Both the position numbers and the translations under genes were made by a program. Positions 1 through 9,747 of a DNA stretch of 64,000 nt are shown piece by piece. The stretch's first letter is position 1; every line of letters begins with the position of its first letter. The DNA lies in assembly GCF_016802725.1 (NCBI RefSeq), contig NW_024105245.1:113501-177500 (forward strand), written 5' to 3'. The notes beneath the pieces were generated by a model. The model was given only the letters and a program-made list of their open reading frames with translations. It did not search any database and had not been told where the DNA came from. The DNA is from Solenopsis invicta. Its lineage: Eukaryota; Arthropoda; Insecta; Hymenoptera; Formicidae.

Positions 1-322
1 TCATCTTACATTCCTACTCAAAAGTTAAATTTCTTCTTTGTTTTCATGTTGATACAGCATGTAACGGAATTTGTGGAAACAAGGAAGAAATTAACTTTTA
101 CTTAAAAGGTTACTTAAATACTTAAAAAAATATAATACAATTTTGCTTTTGTTTTATTTATGTATGTCACTCAAGTCACTCGTTTATCTATTCTCATGTG
201 CCGGTACTGCAAAACTTTCTAACGTGACTGTACTGACAAAGAGAGGTGGCCCTTCGAAATGGCTCTCTCTCGTCACGTTTTTTGACGGCTAGTGCCCATT
301 CCAGTTAGAGTATAGTTCAATG
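1..322. mobile_element. Right part of an 8-bp-TSD inverted-repeat element (copy 1)
   Basis: This stretch is collinear, without visible gaps, with 46861-47182, the right two thirds of a complete element at 46732-47182. It ends with the same terminal inverted repeat (complement of CATTGAACTATACTCTAACT) at 322. The left end lies outside the window. If the 8-bp target duplication seen at the complete copy holds here, 323-330 (ACTCCGAC) should be repeated just before the element's start. No ORF. Confidence 0.8.
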
Positions 323-334
323 ACTCCGACCAAA

Positions 335-480
335 ATCTGCGAAATGGTTGTCACTCGTGCACATGGTGGAAGGGATAGCATGGTGTGCTCAATTTGCAGC
401 CTTCTTTCTCTAAAATCTGCGCTCTCCGTCGTTTTTCTGCTTCTTATTCCAGAGGGCTGCCAACTGTGAAAAGTTGAAGT
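335..480. repeat. Left arm of an inverted repeat bracketing the THAP pseudogene
   Basis: The sequence around 350-480 is an imperfect reverse complement of about 2590-2690. Both hold CATGGTGGAAG and GGTGTGCTCAATTT in the same order reading inward, and GGCTGCCAACTGTGAAAA. The two arms enclose the THAP-domain remnant, so the 0.33-2.69 kb interval looks like an old DNA transposon. No matching target duplication was found at the outer edges. Confidence 0.55.
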
Positions 481-1199
481 ATTTCACTTTCTAAAGTCTG
501 TACACCTGATATAACTGTCTTTGTCGGACGTTTTCTATTTTCACTCTATCTCTTTTCTTGCAGATAGTTACCGCTGTAAATAAATGTTATTAAATACAAC
601 ACGACACAAAAGACTAATTGCGCTCATTGTAAAAAATTAATAAAAATTAAACAGTTTGTGTAAAATATAAAGATTAATAGTATTGAATAATAAAATAATA
701 TTTGAAATAACACTACAAATATAAATATCGTAATAAATTTTACGGTAATTTTAATAATAAAAAATAAAGTTCTTAAAAATTTAAAAAACAACTATTGATA
801 TACAAGAATTTTTTCCAAAACAAGAAATAAATAGAATTATTAAGTCCACAAATCATTACAGAATATTAATTTTTTGTAAATAAAAAATTATTGAAATTTG
901 AAGATATTTTTTCATTAAAAATGAAAAGAAAAAAATAGTTAAGATAGTTAAATTGAATTAAATAATATTCATTGATTTTATGCTTGAGCCACGTGTTGGT
1001 GTTTTTGAATGAACTGACTAAGACAATCTCTACCGACAAAATGTGAAGAAATAAGTCATTATTTTTTATGCAAGTTTCATGATAAATATAATAATTTATT
1101 ATACACAATTCTTATATTATACAGTTTTTAGATACACATAATTATTTATTATTTTATACATTTCAAAGTTAAAAAACTAAGAGCTAAAAATTCTATTTG

Positions 1200-2367
1200 A
1201 TTTTTTTCATTTTTTTCTTGTTTTTGGTGGCGTTCAACACATTGCATATGTTTCCTCCAGCCTTCGATTACTGTAATAATAAAACAAAACATCATTGTTT
1301 ATTGTATATACCAAGAATTTTGTGGCAAATTAAGATAACAAATTACTATCATCAGTAATCGTTCAATGTTGTTCTTACCTTCTAAATCGACCCTTCGGTG
1401 ATTCTGCATCTATCATACATTCCTGTATATTCGATGGATCATCAGGGCTGACGAGTAACTCGGAAGACTACATGTACATTTTCGTGGATGACGGGAAGCG
1501 GAAAATCTTCGGCTATGACTTTGAAGTCCATATTACTTTCATTGTTACTAAAATAGAAAATATAAATGTTACTTTGATAATGTTATGCAAAAAAAGGAAT
1601 GTATTTTTCAGTAATTAATACATCAATTATTATTTATTCATTTTTACCTATTTTCCGTTTTTGGTAACAATAATGTTGGAACTGCACTCGGCAAAAGCGA
1701 CTGTCTTCGAATGTCCATAGGAGGTCGAATCTTTTTACTTCTCACAAACAAATCTTCTGTGAAGTGTGCTAAGCATATATTTGCTGAAAATTCAAATAAC
1801 AGAATAATAGTTAAGTTAACTAACAATTAATAAGTTAACAATTGTCTTAGTTTACATCAAGCACTTGATGTGTGCTATGTAACTTCCTATTAAATTATTT
1901 TAATTTCGACAATACGTATAAATGTATACATGATACGTACATTTAATTATCTTGAAACATATTGTATCAGTTTAATATACTATTCTTTAAATTTATTGCA
2001 AAAGTTAAGACAATTAAATAGAAAGTTGTTGGTTAGTATATATATCAAGTAATTGGTGTTAGGTTAGGTTGCTCTATTAAGATACGAATATTTACAATAT
2101 TTTCTTTTGGAACAGTATTGGAATGTTGTGTGTGTGCCTGTATGTGTAATACAAATTGCAATGGAAATAATGTCATTACAAAAAATTGGCTAATAATATT
2201 TAATAAGACTTACCATTCTTAATATTTTTCGGCATAAAACTCTCTCCGATTCTCTGAATTCAGCCTTCACGCATTACTGCATTTTCCGGAAATCGGAAAA
2301 AGCTTACTTGCGCCGGCAAGTACGTTTCGTTGCAATTTTTACACGATTTCACTACACAACGTACCAT
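1200..2367 (-). pseudogene. THAP-domain gene remnant (transposase-type DNA-binding domain), broken
   Basis: Read on the - strand, an ATG at 2367 starts MVRCVVKSCKNCN and continues through VSFFRFPEN, the N-terminal half of a THAP zinc finger (Cys pair, then the FxxFP core). A splice donor follows 2214. After an acceptor before 1783 the frame resumes with ANICLAHFTEDLF and SLLPSAVPTL, giving the CxxH pair and the AVPT signature. The exon phases match (154 nt, then phase 1). A TGA stands at codon 36, where THAP domains have a conserved Trp, and a third exon (about 1376-1548) is open only if the frame shifts. A further exon-like piece lies near 1200-1275. THAP domains bind DNA and occur in P-element transposases and in host factors. 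The flanking inverted repeats favour a transposon origin, but no catalytic domain is visible. The THAP call is firm; the exon ends beyond exon 2 are tentative. Confidence 0.8.
1846..2070. repeat. Palindromic MITE family C, degenerate copy
   Basis: Opens with GTTTACATCAAGCACTTGAT and closes with a matching inverted end near 2068. The interior (TTAATTTCGACAATACG, ATTAAGACAATTAAATAGAAAGTT) matches the copies at 3428-3880 and 43943-44165. No ORF. Confidence 0.65.
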
Positions 2368-2589
2368 TTTCACTTTATTTTACAATAAAGTTTAAAAAAT
2401 AACCTCAAAGCACGTGTTGTTACTATGGACGCTATGAAGCAAAGACATGGCAAAGACACTGAAATTGGAGCAATGACGCTGGCGGCGCTGGTATGACAGA
2501 AAAAGACGCAATGCACGCACTCGTATGTGTGACAAAGATGCGACCATCTAGGTTCAGCAACTTTCCGACATTAAATATTTCATTTTTTC

Positions 2590-2690
2590 ACAGTTGGCAG
2601 CCTTCAGGAATAAGAGACACTTTGCCGTGAAAAGGGGCGTGGTTTAGCCAAATTGAGCACACCATGTTATACTTCCACCATGCTCGTGCA
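2590..2690. repeat. Right arm of the inverted repeat bracketing the THAP pseudogene
   Basis: Imperfect reverse complement of about 350-480; see the left arm. It lies just upstream of the THAP start codon on the - strand. Confidence 0.55.
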
Positions 2691-2702
2691 TGACGGAAAT
2701 GC

Positions 2703-2751
2703 ACACCCAGCGCGTTTGATTCTGTCCATGGGGAAATTTTCCAAACTTAAG
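2703..2751. repeat. Truncated fragment of GTAC-associated family A
   Basis: Contains TTTGATTCTGTCCATGGGGA followed by AATTTTCCAAACT, the outer 45 bp of family A. It stops where the family B cluster begins, so it is a one-ended remnant. Confidence 0.7.
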
Positions 2752-2795
2752 AGCCTCGCACATGAAATGCATAACAGAGCATAAGCGTAGCATAA

Positions 2796-2962
2796 AGGGC
2801 CTCGCACATAAAATGCATAACATAACATAAGCATAACATAAAACCGATGGGCCAATGAGCATCCAGCATAAAATCGCCATATTGATTTACAAAACATTTT
2901 CATTGGTCCGTCGGTCTTATGTTGTGCTTATGTTATGTTATGCATTTCATGTGCGAGGCCCT
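2796..2962. mobile_element. Complete nested family B element, 167 bp
   Basis: Flanked by TAA at 2793-2795 and 2963-2965. The length is identical to the other complete copy (41937-42103, also TAA-flanked). Near-perfect palindrome without coding capacity; it sits inside another family B copy. Confidence 0.85.
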
Positions 2963-3091
2963 TAAAACTTCTGGACTAATGGGAATCTTATGTAAATCAA
3001 TATGGCGACTTTATGTTGGATGCTCATTGGTCCATCGGTTTTATGTTGTGCTTATGTTAAGCATTTCATGTGCAAAGCCTTTTACTCACAC

Positions 3092-3234
3092 TAAAGCCTG
3101 TTCTACAATAGCATAAACACAAGACCGTAAGGTTGTAAGGCGTAGTTTTAAGAGCTCGTAAGCGAATGAAAAATTTTCATTTCTTACGTTACAACCTTAC
3201 GCTCTTGTGTTTACTGCTATTGTAGAACAGGCAT
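3092..3234. repeat. Small palindromic MITE
   Basis: GCCTGTTCTACAATAGCATA at the left and its complement at 3215-3234 enclose a second inner complement (ACAAGACCGTAAGGTTGTAA against the 3183-3205 side). It is inserted within the family B cluster. Confidence 0.75.
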
Positions 3235-3427
3235 AATGGACATTGTGTTAAGGACCTTGCACATGAAATACATAATATAACATAAGCACAACGTAAGACC
3301 GATAGACCAATGAAAATGTTATGTAAATCAATATGGCGACTTTATGCTGGATGCTCATCGGTCTTATGTTGTGCTTATGTTACGTTATACATTTTATGTG
3401 CGAGGCCCTTTATACAATGGCTTTGGT

Positions 3428-3880
3428 CTAGTTTACACCGAGTACTTAATACACGTACTAACTAGTAATTTTCTATTAAATTATCTTAATTTCGGCAATA
3501 TATTTAAAGAATAGTATACTAAGCTGGTACAATATGAATCGAGATAATTAAATATATGTATCATGTATACCCGCATCGTCGAAAGTAAGATAATTTAATA
3601 AAAAGTTACATGTTAGTACGCGTATCAAGTGCTTGGTGTAAACTAGGCTTTTGTTTACACCGAATACTTGATACGCGTAATATTTAGTAACTTTCTATTC
3701 AATTATCTTAATTTCGGTAATAAATTTAATGAATACTATATTAAGCTGGTACAATATGAATCAAGATAATTAATTAAATATAGATATCACGTATACATTT
3801 ACACGTATTGTCGAAATTAAAACAATTTAATAGAAAGTTACTTGTTAGTATGCGTGTCAAGTGTTCGGTGTTAACTAGGT
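3428..3880. repeat. Two adjacent palindromic MITE family C copies
   Basis: Copy one (about 3428-3650) runs from TAGTTTACACCGAGTACTT to a complementary end GTGCTTGGTGTAAACTAGG. Copy two (about 3651-3880) repeats the pattern. The interior includes AAGCTGGTACAATATGAATC. The arms are inverted repeats of about 100 bp. They form a tail-to-head pair with almost no spacer. Confidence 0.75.
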
Positions 3881-3988
3881 CAATGTCGACTTGTGTCGTA
3901 GCTGGAAAACATCTAGTAAGGTGCAATTTCACGCAGCGAGTAAAGGCGCAAGTTCACGCAGCGAATAAAAGCTGGCGTTTTACTCTTA

Positions 3989-4708
3989 GGCTGAAATCAC
4001 ACGATGCGTAATAGAGCTGCGGGATAGAGAATGCGTCATTAAAGCGACCAATCAGCGCTATTCCGCTCTTTTCTATTACCCGAGTTTTGTCCGCTATGTT
4101 CACATGGTGCATCAAAGAGATGCAAAGACACATCCAGGATAAATATAATTTAGAAATTATTATCTTTTTGTTAATAATTTGCTTATTAAAATAAAATATA
4201 ATTTCTTAAATTGTAAAAACAATTATCACTGTTATAGTATTTAATATTTTGTAATAAATACTTATAAATTTAAAATGATTTTCTTACTGCTTTCACGCAT
4301 TTATGGTCATTTTTCCGCATCATGTAAACAGTGCACACTGAAATAATGCGTAATGCGTATTGCGTCATTGCTTCAAAACTTTATCTTGACAGCTGTACTC
4401 GCACATTTTTATTTAATTATTAGTTTGTATCCACAAGTTTATAATTAATTTTTATTATGGATAAAAAGTTAAAAATGGTGACTGAATCTATTACACATTT
4501 ATTGCAAATATAATTAATTAACTTAACAATAATCTAACCTTGAAATACGACGGTTTAGGACGGTAATAGAACGCTATGACCGCTATGACGCACATCAACG
4601 CACACTCTATTCTGCTCTTTTCTATTACGCAAGCTCAAAGTGCGAAATAGCGCTGATTGGTCGCATTCTCTATCCCGCAGCTCTATTACGCATCGTGTGA
4701 TTTCAGCC
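3989..4708. mobile_element. Family D element D1 (TTA target), 720 bp
   Basis: TIR GGCTGAAATCACACGATGCG at the left and its complement at the right end, with TTA at 3986-3988 and 4709-4711. The TWA duplication and GG-start TIR fit PIF/Harbinger. Compared with D3 it lacks the short exon-like segment with the reading frame MDMTETNKEYVE. Confidence 0.85.
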
Positions 4709-4711
4709 TTA

Positions 4712-5343
4712 GGCTGAATATAATGGATATGATATAATGGATATGACAGAGACGAATAAAGAATATGTTGAGACGAATAAAACAGATTCTAATGTAAGTA
4801 CACATTATTATTTTTCAAGTATATTTGCAATAAATGTGTAATAGATTCAGTCACCATTTTTAACTTTTTATCCATAATAAAAATTAATTATAAACTTGTG
4901 GATACAAACTAATAATTAAATAAAAATGTGCGAGTACAGCTGTCAAGATAAAGTTTTGAAGCAATGACGCAATACGCATTACGCATGATTTCAGTGTGCA
5001 CTGTTCACATGATGCGGAAAAATGACCATAAATGCGTGAAAGCAGTCAAAAAATCATTTTAAATTTATAAGTATTTATTACAAAATATTAAATACTATAA
5101 CAGTAATAATTGTTTTTACAATTTAAGAAATTATATTTTATTTTAATAAGCAAATTATTAACAAAAAGATAATAATTTCTAAATTATATTTATCCTGGAT
5201 GTGTCTTTGCATCTCTTTGACGCACCATGTGAATATAGCGGACAAAACTTGCTTAATAGAAAATAGCGGAATAGCGCTGATTGGTCGCTTCAATGACGCA
5301 TTCTCTATCCCGCAGCTCTATTACGCATAGTGTGATTTCAGCC
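4712..5343. mobile_element. Family D element D2, inverted and internally deleted
   Basis: It begins GGCTGAA directly after the TTA shared with D1 and ends with the full complementary TIR at 5343, followed by TTA (5344-5346). The orientation is opposite to D1. It keeps an exon-like start (ATG at 4742, MDMTETNKEYVETNKTDSN) followed by the splice-donor-like GTAAGTA, possibly the first exon of a Myb/SANT-type accessory gene of the autonomous element; that function is inference. Confidence 0.75.
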
Positions 5344-5423
5344 TTACTCCACCCAACTCCACCGCAACGCAAAGCAGCGTTAAAAGCGGCAATTGCTAAG
5401 TACATAATCTGACAACCGCAAAA

Positions 5424-5655
5424 ATGGAGTTGGAATATTATAATCAATATATCGAGTATGTAAAATATTATAAACGCACAGTGGCGATTATAGTTGAAAT
5501 TAGAAGACGACGTATAACTGCTGCAATTGCTGCAATGTATTTGTTAAAAAAAGAAAAAGAAATAGATAAAAAAAAAGTTTTGGGTAGCTCCGATTTTTGT
5601 AAATCGTAATGAGCACAGTTTCTTTTTTGCATCGGGCCGAAATTGTTACTAATGT
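5424..5655 (+). pseudogene. Harbinger-type transposase, N-terminal remnant
   Basis: The ORF starts MELEYYNQYIEYVKYY and runs through an Arg-rich helix (EIRRRRITAAIAAMYLL). It leaves frame at the A-run near 5570. In the shifted frame the sequence reads KKFWVAPIFVNRNEHSFFF, which resembles the (R/K)(R/K)FWVxPIxxxRxE segment near the N-terminus of PIF/Harbinger transposases. The DDE nuclease domain is absent; only about 75 residues remain. It sits inside the inverted repeats of the 3944-6271 element. The family call rests on my recall of that motif and the TWA duplications of neighbouring elements. Confidence 0.55.
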
Positions 5656-6060
5656 ATTTACCGCTTTTAGGATAAAAATAATATGAAATTTTATCTATGT
5701 AACATTCATCCCTCCATACAAGAGTGCCGATATATTTCTTCACTTTCTTGTATGGTACAAACAATTGTTTTGCACACACCACAAGTATATGAGGGTATAA
5801 CAGAAGTATAACAGAATTTCCTACAATATAAAAAACACAGTTATTAACACAATATAACAAATAAAGCTATCTAACATAAATAAAAAACAAAAAGCAACCT
5901 AGCCTAAAAGTATGCTTACTATATGTATATAATATATATTAACTTCGTTTGTATTTTCAGATGATTCGATTGATTTAACCTTTCAGTCATAATTTTTTTC
6001 TTATATATTCACTTTTGGAAGGTAATTAATTTGCAATGTAATATTTAAATTTTAGCGTCG

Positions 6061-6250
6061 TTTTGCTAAAAGTTGGACTGTGTCGAACTTTAAGCGTTTA
6101 TCCTCTGAATTTGCCAAATTGATGAAAATTGGTGGAGAAGGGGTAAACGCCAACGTTTAGTCGCTAAAAGTTGAACTGTGTCGAATTTTGAGCGTTTATT
6201 CGCTGGATTAGCCAAATTGATGGAGAGGGGGTAAAACACCAGCTTTTATT
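6061..6250. repeat. Direct tandem duplication of about 100 bp
   Basis: 6068-6160 and 6168-6245 share GCTAAAAGTTGRACTGTGTC, AGCGTTTATYC and GCCAAATTGATGRA in the same order and orientation, ending in GGGGGTAAAAC-type sequence next to the right TIR of the Harbinger-like element. Confidence 0.7.
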
Positions 6251-6272
6251 CGTTGCGTGAACTTGCGCCTAT

Positions 6273-6411
6273 AGGCGTATTCTGTAACTCTTAACGACAG
6301 CTAAAGATATCATTACGTGTCGTTGCACAGTTTTTCTACCATGTATAATATCTGCGCAACGACGCTTTAACAATACCGAATTGTCGCTAAGGTGTTACAG
6401 AATCCCGCTAC
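6273..6411. repeat. Small palindromic MITE
   Basis: GCGTATTCTGTAACTCTTAA at the left matches the complement of TTAGCGACAATTCGG-side sequence at the right (CTAAGGTGTTACAGAATCCC). An inner complement includes GCGCAACGACGCTT against TGTCGTTGCAC. No ORF. Confidence 0.65.
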
Positions 6412-6436
6412 AGCGTTTTTCCGTGGGAGAACTAAG

Positions 6437-6652
6437 GGTTGGTTTATAATAGCCGTTACCGTAAGAAATTCACCAATCATAGTCAACTATTCTTCTATAA
6501 TTTAACCCTGATTGGCCAATTTCTTACGGCAACAGCTATTATGGCTGTGTTCCGATATTAACTGCCAGTACTGAAAATGTATAGTATATGTGACGTGAAC
6601 TATAAATTTTCAGTACTGCCAGTAAAAACGGAACACAGCCTATAAACCAACC
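6437..6652. repeat. Palindromic MITE carrying a nested family E element
   Basis: GGTTGGTTTATAATAGCCGT at the left and the complement at the right, split by family E at 6543-6640. Removing E and one TAT restores AGCTATTATAAACC, the exact expected right arm. Confidence 0.8.
6543..6640. mobile_element. Family E palindromic MITE, 98 bp, TAT duplication
   Basis: Ends GGCTGTGTTCCGATATTAAC / complement; centre around AGTATATGTGACG. TAT at 6540-6542 and 6641-6643. Another complete copy lies at 35417-35515 and a half copy near 27824-27861. Confidence 0.85.
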
Positions 6653-6657
6653 ATTAA

Positions 6658-7487
6658 GCTGAAATCACACGATGCGTAATAGAGCTGCGGGATAGAGAAT
6701 GCGTCATTGAAGCGACCAATCAGCGCTATTCCGCTCTTTTCTATTACCCGAGTTTTGTCCGCTATGTTCACATGGTGCATCAAAGAGATGCAAAGACACA
6801 TCCAGGATAAATATAATTTAGAAATTATTATCTTTTTGTTAATAATTTGCTTATTAAAATAAAATATAATTTCTTAAATTGTAAAAACAATTATCACTGT
6901 AATAGTATTTAATATTTTGTAATAAATACTTATAAATTTAAAATGATTTTTTTACTGCTTTCACGCATTTATGGTCATTTTTCTGCATCATGTAAACAGT
7001 GCACACTGAAATCATGCGTAATGCGTATTGCGTCATTATTTCAAAACTTTATCTTGACAGCTATACTCGCACATTTTTATTTAATTATTAGTTAGTATCC
7101 ACAAGTTTATAATTAATTTTTATTATGGATAAAAAGTTAAAAATGGTGACTGAATCTATTACACATTTATTGCAAATATACTTGAAAACTTCAATGATGA
7201 AGTATCGAAAGGAAGTACTTACATTAGAATCTGTTTTATTCGTCTCAACATATTCTTTATTCGTCTCTGTCATATCCATTATTTAATTAACTTAACAATA
7301 ATCTAATCTTGAAATACGACGGGTTAGGACGTAATAGAACGCTATAACCGCTATGACGCACATCAACGCACACTCTATTCCGCTCTTTTCTATCACGCAA
7401 GCTCAAAGAGCGGAATAGCGCTGATTGGTCGCTTCAATGACGCATTCTCTATTCCGCAGCTCTATTACGCATCGTGTGATTTCAGCC
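6658..7487. mobile_element. Family D element D3 (TAA target), 830 bp
   Basis: Same family as 3989-4708, flanked by TAA at 6655-6657 and 7488-7490. The first G of the left TIR is missing. It is the most complete copy: on the - strand, ATG at 7279 opens MDMTETNKEYVETNKTDSN followed by a GTAAGT donor, like D2. The rest of the 63-aa ORF is read-through into the intron. Confidence 0.85.
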
Positions 7488-7490
7488 TAA

Positions 7491-8153
7491 GGCTTGTTTT
7501 CTATTCCTGCACTAGACTACACTGGAACATTCCTTCCGTTTGTTTTCTGTTCCTGAACTCTCTAAATAAGTGTACACTTAAAATGAAATAGATTAGGCTT
7601 GTTTTCTATTCCTGCACTAGACTGCACTGGAACGTTTCTTCTTGTTTTCACTAACTTTCAAATATATATCTATTTCACTTTAAGTGCACACTAATTCAGG
7701 GAGTTCAAGAACAGAAAACAAACGGATAGATGTTTCAAAGTTAGCGAAAGCAAGAAGGAACGTTCCAGTGCAGTCTAGTGCAGGAATAGAAAACAAGCCT
7801 CTTCTTGTTTTCACTAACTTTCAAATATATATCTATTTTATTTTAAGTGCACACTAATTCAGGGAGTTCAGGAACAGAAAACAAACGGCTAGTTTGGACA
7901 GAGTGTGCACTTGCCCCAGGTAATTGGGCGTTTCCGTTGGCACCGTCATCGCGCAAACCGAAACACCCAATCGCCAGCGGCGAGTACACACTCAGTGCGC
8001 ATTCTCCTAAGGAAAAACATTAGGCTTGTTTTCTATTCCTGCACTAGACTGCACTGGAACGATCTTTCTTGCTTTCACTAACTTTCAAATATATATCTAT
8101 TTCATTTTAAGTGCACACTAATTCAGGGAGTTCAGGAACAGAAAACAAACGGA
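7491..8153. repeat. Cluster of MITE family F copies
   Basis: At least four whole or partial copies of a ~130-bp element with ends GGCTTGTTTTCTATTCCTGC and (complement) CCGTTTGTTTTCTGTTCCTG and interior CTTTCAAATATATATCTATTT. One pair (7597-7800) is inverted against itself. The last copy (about 8022-8153) may have an ATTA duplication. A further copy at 34131-34486 carries other insertions. Confidence 0.75.
7897..8015. repeat. Short GC-rich inverted repeat
   Basis: GTGTGCACTTGCC...AATTGGGCGTTTCCG pairs imperfectly with CGAAACACCCAATCGCC...GAGTACACAC. It lies between family F copies. Confidence 0.5.
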
Positions 8154-9092
8154 TTATAAGCGTTTGTGAGGTATACATACCCCGAAATGTCAAATTTGGC
8201 GAAAATTTACGGTAAGTGTTTAGTTATCATTGCGATGTGAATACTCTCACTTGCTTTCACTAATCACTTGCTAATTTACGCAGCTGTGATCGTTGCTATC
8301 TCCTCACTATGGATGTCGTGCTCTATTATATACTTTTTTCTTAAATCTAAAAGTTGGAAAAGAAAATTCAGTGCCACTTTGGCCCCTTTTCTCCCTCCTC
8401 TCTCTGTTTCTCTCCGTTAACGCATTGATATTGCGATTAATTGTTATGGTAGGCCGTAAAATTGTAACGTGCCGCGTTTCCTGCATTTCTGTGAGACGGG
8501 AAATGGAGTTAAGTCTCTCTCTTTGCGTGGATTCTTGATTACCATGTCAATTAGAAGGTAGGCGTTAATACGTACAGGCGCTATAAGGCGTGATTTTCGT
8601 GATGAAGCAATGCAAGATAAATATACAATTTCTTCGACGGCCTGGCAGATATTTATTTTGCTTGCGTGTTGGGCCAATAAATGATAAATGGCGAGACAAT
8701 CAGATAATGGAACTATCGCGACATGAATTCTATGTGAGATATTCAAGCTTATATTTAGAATGTATGTATATAATGTGAAATATCACATTTTAAAACATCA
8801 CAATGAGAGTTTTATTTTATTTCTGTCATGTCTCTGTATTAAAAATTAATACTTTTTTTAATTTTTAATTTTTCAAACTTATTTTAAACTTATAAAGATT
8901 TTTTGAAAAATATCTTAAAATTTCTTTAGATTTTTTAAATTTCCTTTGAAAATTATGAATGAGACCTAGAAATCTTTGAATATTTAAAAAGTATAAGGTA
9001 TTTATCAGAATTTTCATGTAAAGAACATTTCTAAAAAATATCTTAAACTTTTTATCTACATAAAAATAAGATAAATTACAAAATGTACTTTA

Positions 9093-9340
9093 CAAGGAAA
9101 GGCATGTAAGTGTTCCAATGAATCTTTAATATGTTATAGTATAGATAAAAATAAGGGTCACATTTTTTTTATATGTGTTTGGTTTCACTTTTAAGGGGTA
9201 AAACACGAAAATGATTTGAAGAAAATTCATATTTTTCTTTTGAAATGAATATTGTTGAAACTACACGAAATAGAAAAAATATATTGAATGAAAGTTGAAT
9301 GGCTTGAAGAGTACTTTATAACAGTAATAACAATTTTTTT
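9093..9340. repeat. Old degenerate copy of family P
   Basis: Matches 21913-22160 in order (ACAAGGAAA, TTTAATATGTT, GATAAAAATAAGGGTCAC, GGGTAAAACAC, GAAAGTTGAATGGCT) with many substitutions. It is older than the copy in the mariner at 21.9 kb. Confidence 0.65.
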
Positions 9341-9559
9341 TAATTAAAAAAAGTGTTTTTAACGAAATGTTTTTAATTTAAAAAATAATTTTTTTTAACA
9401 TTTTTCTTGTTTAAAATAAAAATGAAGATAAAATGGAACAATTTCTTTATCTAGGTAATTATATAAATAATTTTATATATGTATTAGCAAACACTGAACA
9501 TAATTGTATGTTTAAAAAGATACAATTTTTTTGTGAAAGCTCTATTTCTTTATATAATA

Positions 9560-9637
9560 GTTTTAAAATAAAACCTATTTTTTAAATGTATTAATATATT
9601 TATTAATACATTTAAAAAATAGGTTTTATTTTAAAAC
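9560..9637. repeat. Perfect 37-bp hairpin with 4-nt loop
   Basis: 9560-9596 is the exact reverse complement of 9601-9637; the loop is TATT (9597-9600). It is AT-rich, about 90 bp before the acceptor of the first coding exon of the TBC gene. Confidence 0.9.
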
Positions 9638-9747
9638 ATATATATATATTTTTTTATATTATTTGATATTTATATTTATTTCATATTATATTTGTATTGT
9701 TTATGTTATATTATGAATAATATTTTTTAGAGGAGTAGAAAGATGCT

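Larger units (their letters stand above)
2752..3410. repeat. Cluster of palindromic MITE family B (TAA/TTA target)
   Basis: Repeated copies of an element with ends AGGGCCTCGCACATGAAATG and its complement, and an interior with AACATAAGCACAACATAAG and CAATATGGCGACTTTATG. At least three pieces lie here in alternating orientation: an outer copy, the nested copy at 2796-2962, and one near 3250-3409. The 3-bp TWA duplications point to a PIF/Harbinger-type origin. Several small ORFs here are translations of the palindrome. Confidence 0.75.
3944..6271 (+). mobile_element. PIF/Harbinger-like transposon, interrupted by two family D elements
   Basis: Inverted ends GGCGCAAGTTCACGCAGCGA (from 3945) and its near complement at the right (AACTTGCGCCT ending 6271) extend inward for more than 40 bp. 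Between them lies the start of a Harbinger-type transposase (5424-5655). Family D copies D1 and D2 are inserted at one TTA. Rejoining 3985 to 5347 restores a continuous TIR interior (GTTTTACTC then TTACTCCACCC), which matches the complement of the right end. A direct tandem repeat of about 100 bp lies near the right end. The outer target duplication is unclear. Confidence 0.65.
8154..9730 (+). other. Upstream region of the TBC gene: candidate 5' exon/promoter and intron 1
   Basis: No coding region. GC rises between 8160 and 8780 relative to the neighbourhood, and ACGGTAAGTG near 8209 is a good splice donor, so a non-coding first exon could end there. The coding exon is preceded by the acceptor TTTTTTAG ending at 9730. 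Small ORFs at 8293-8778 have no recognised similarity. The rest (8790-9720) is AT-rich and includes an old family P copy and a perfect hairpin. The transcription start is not determined. Confidence 0.35.
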
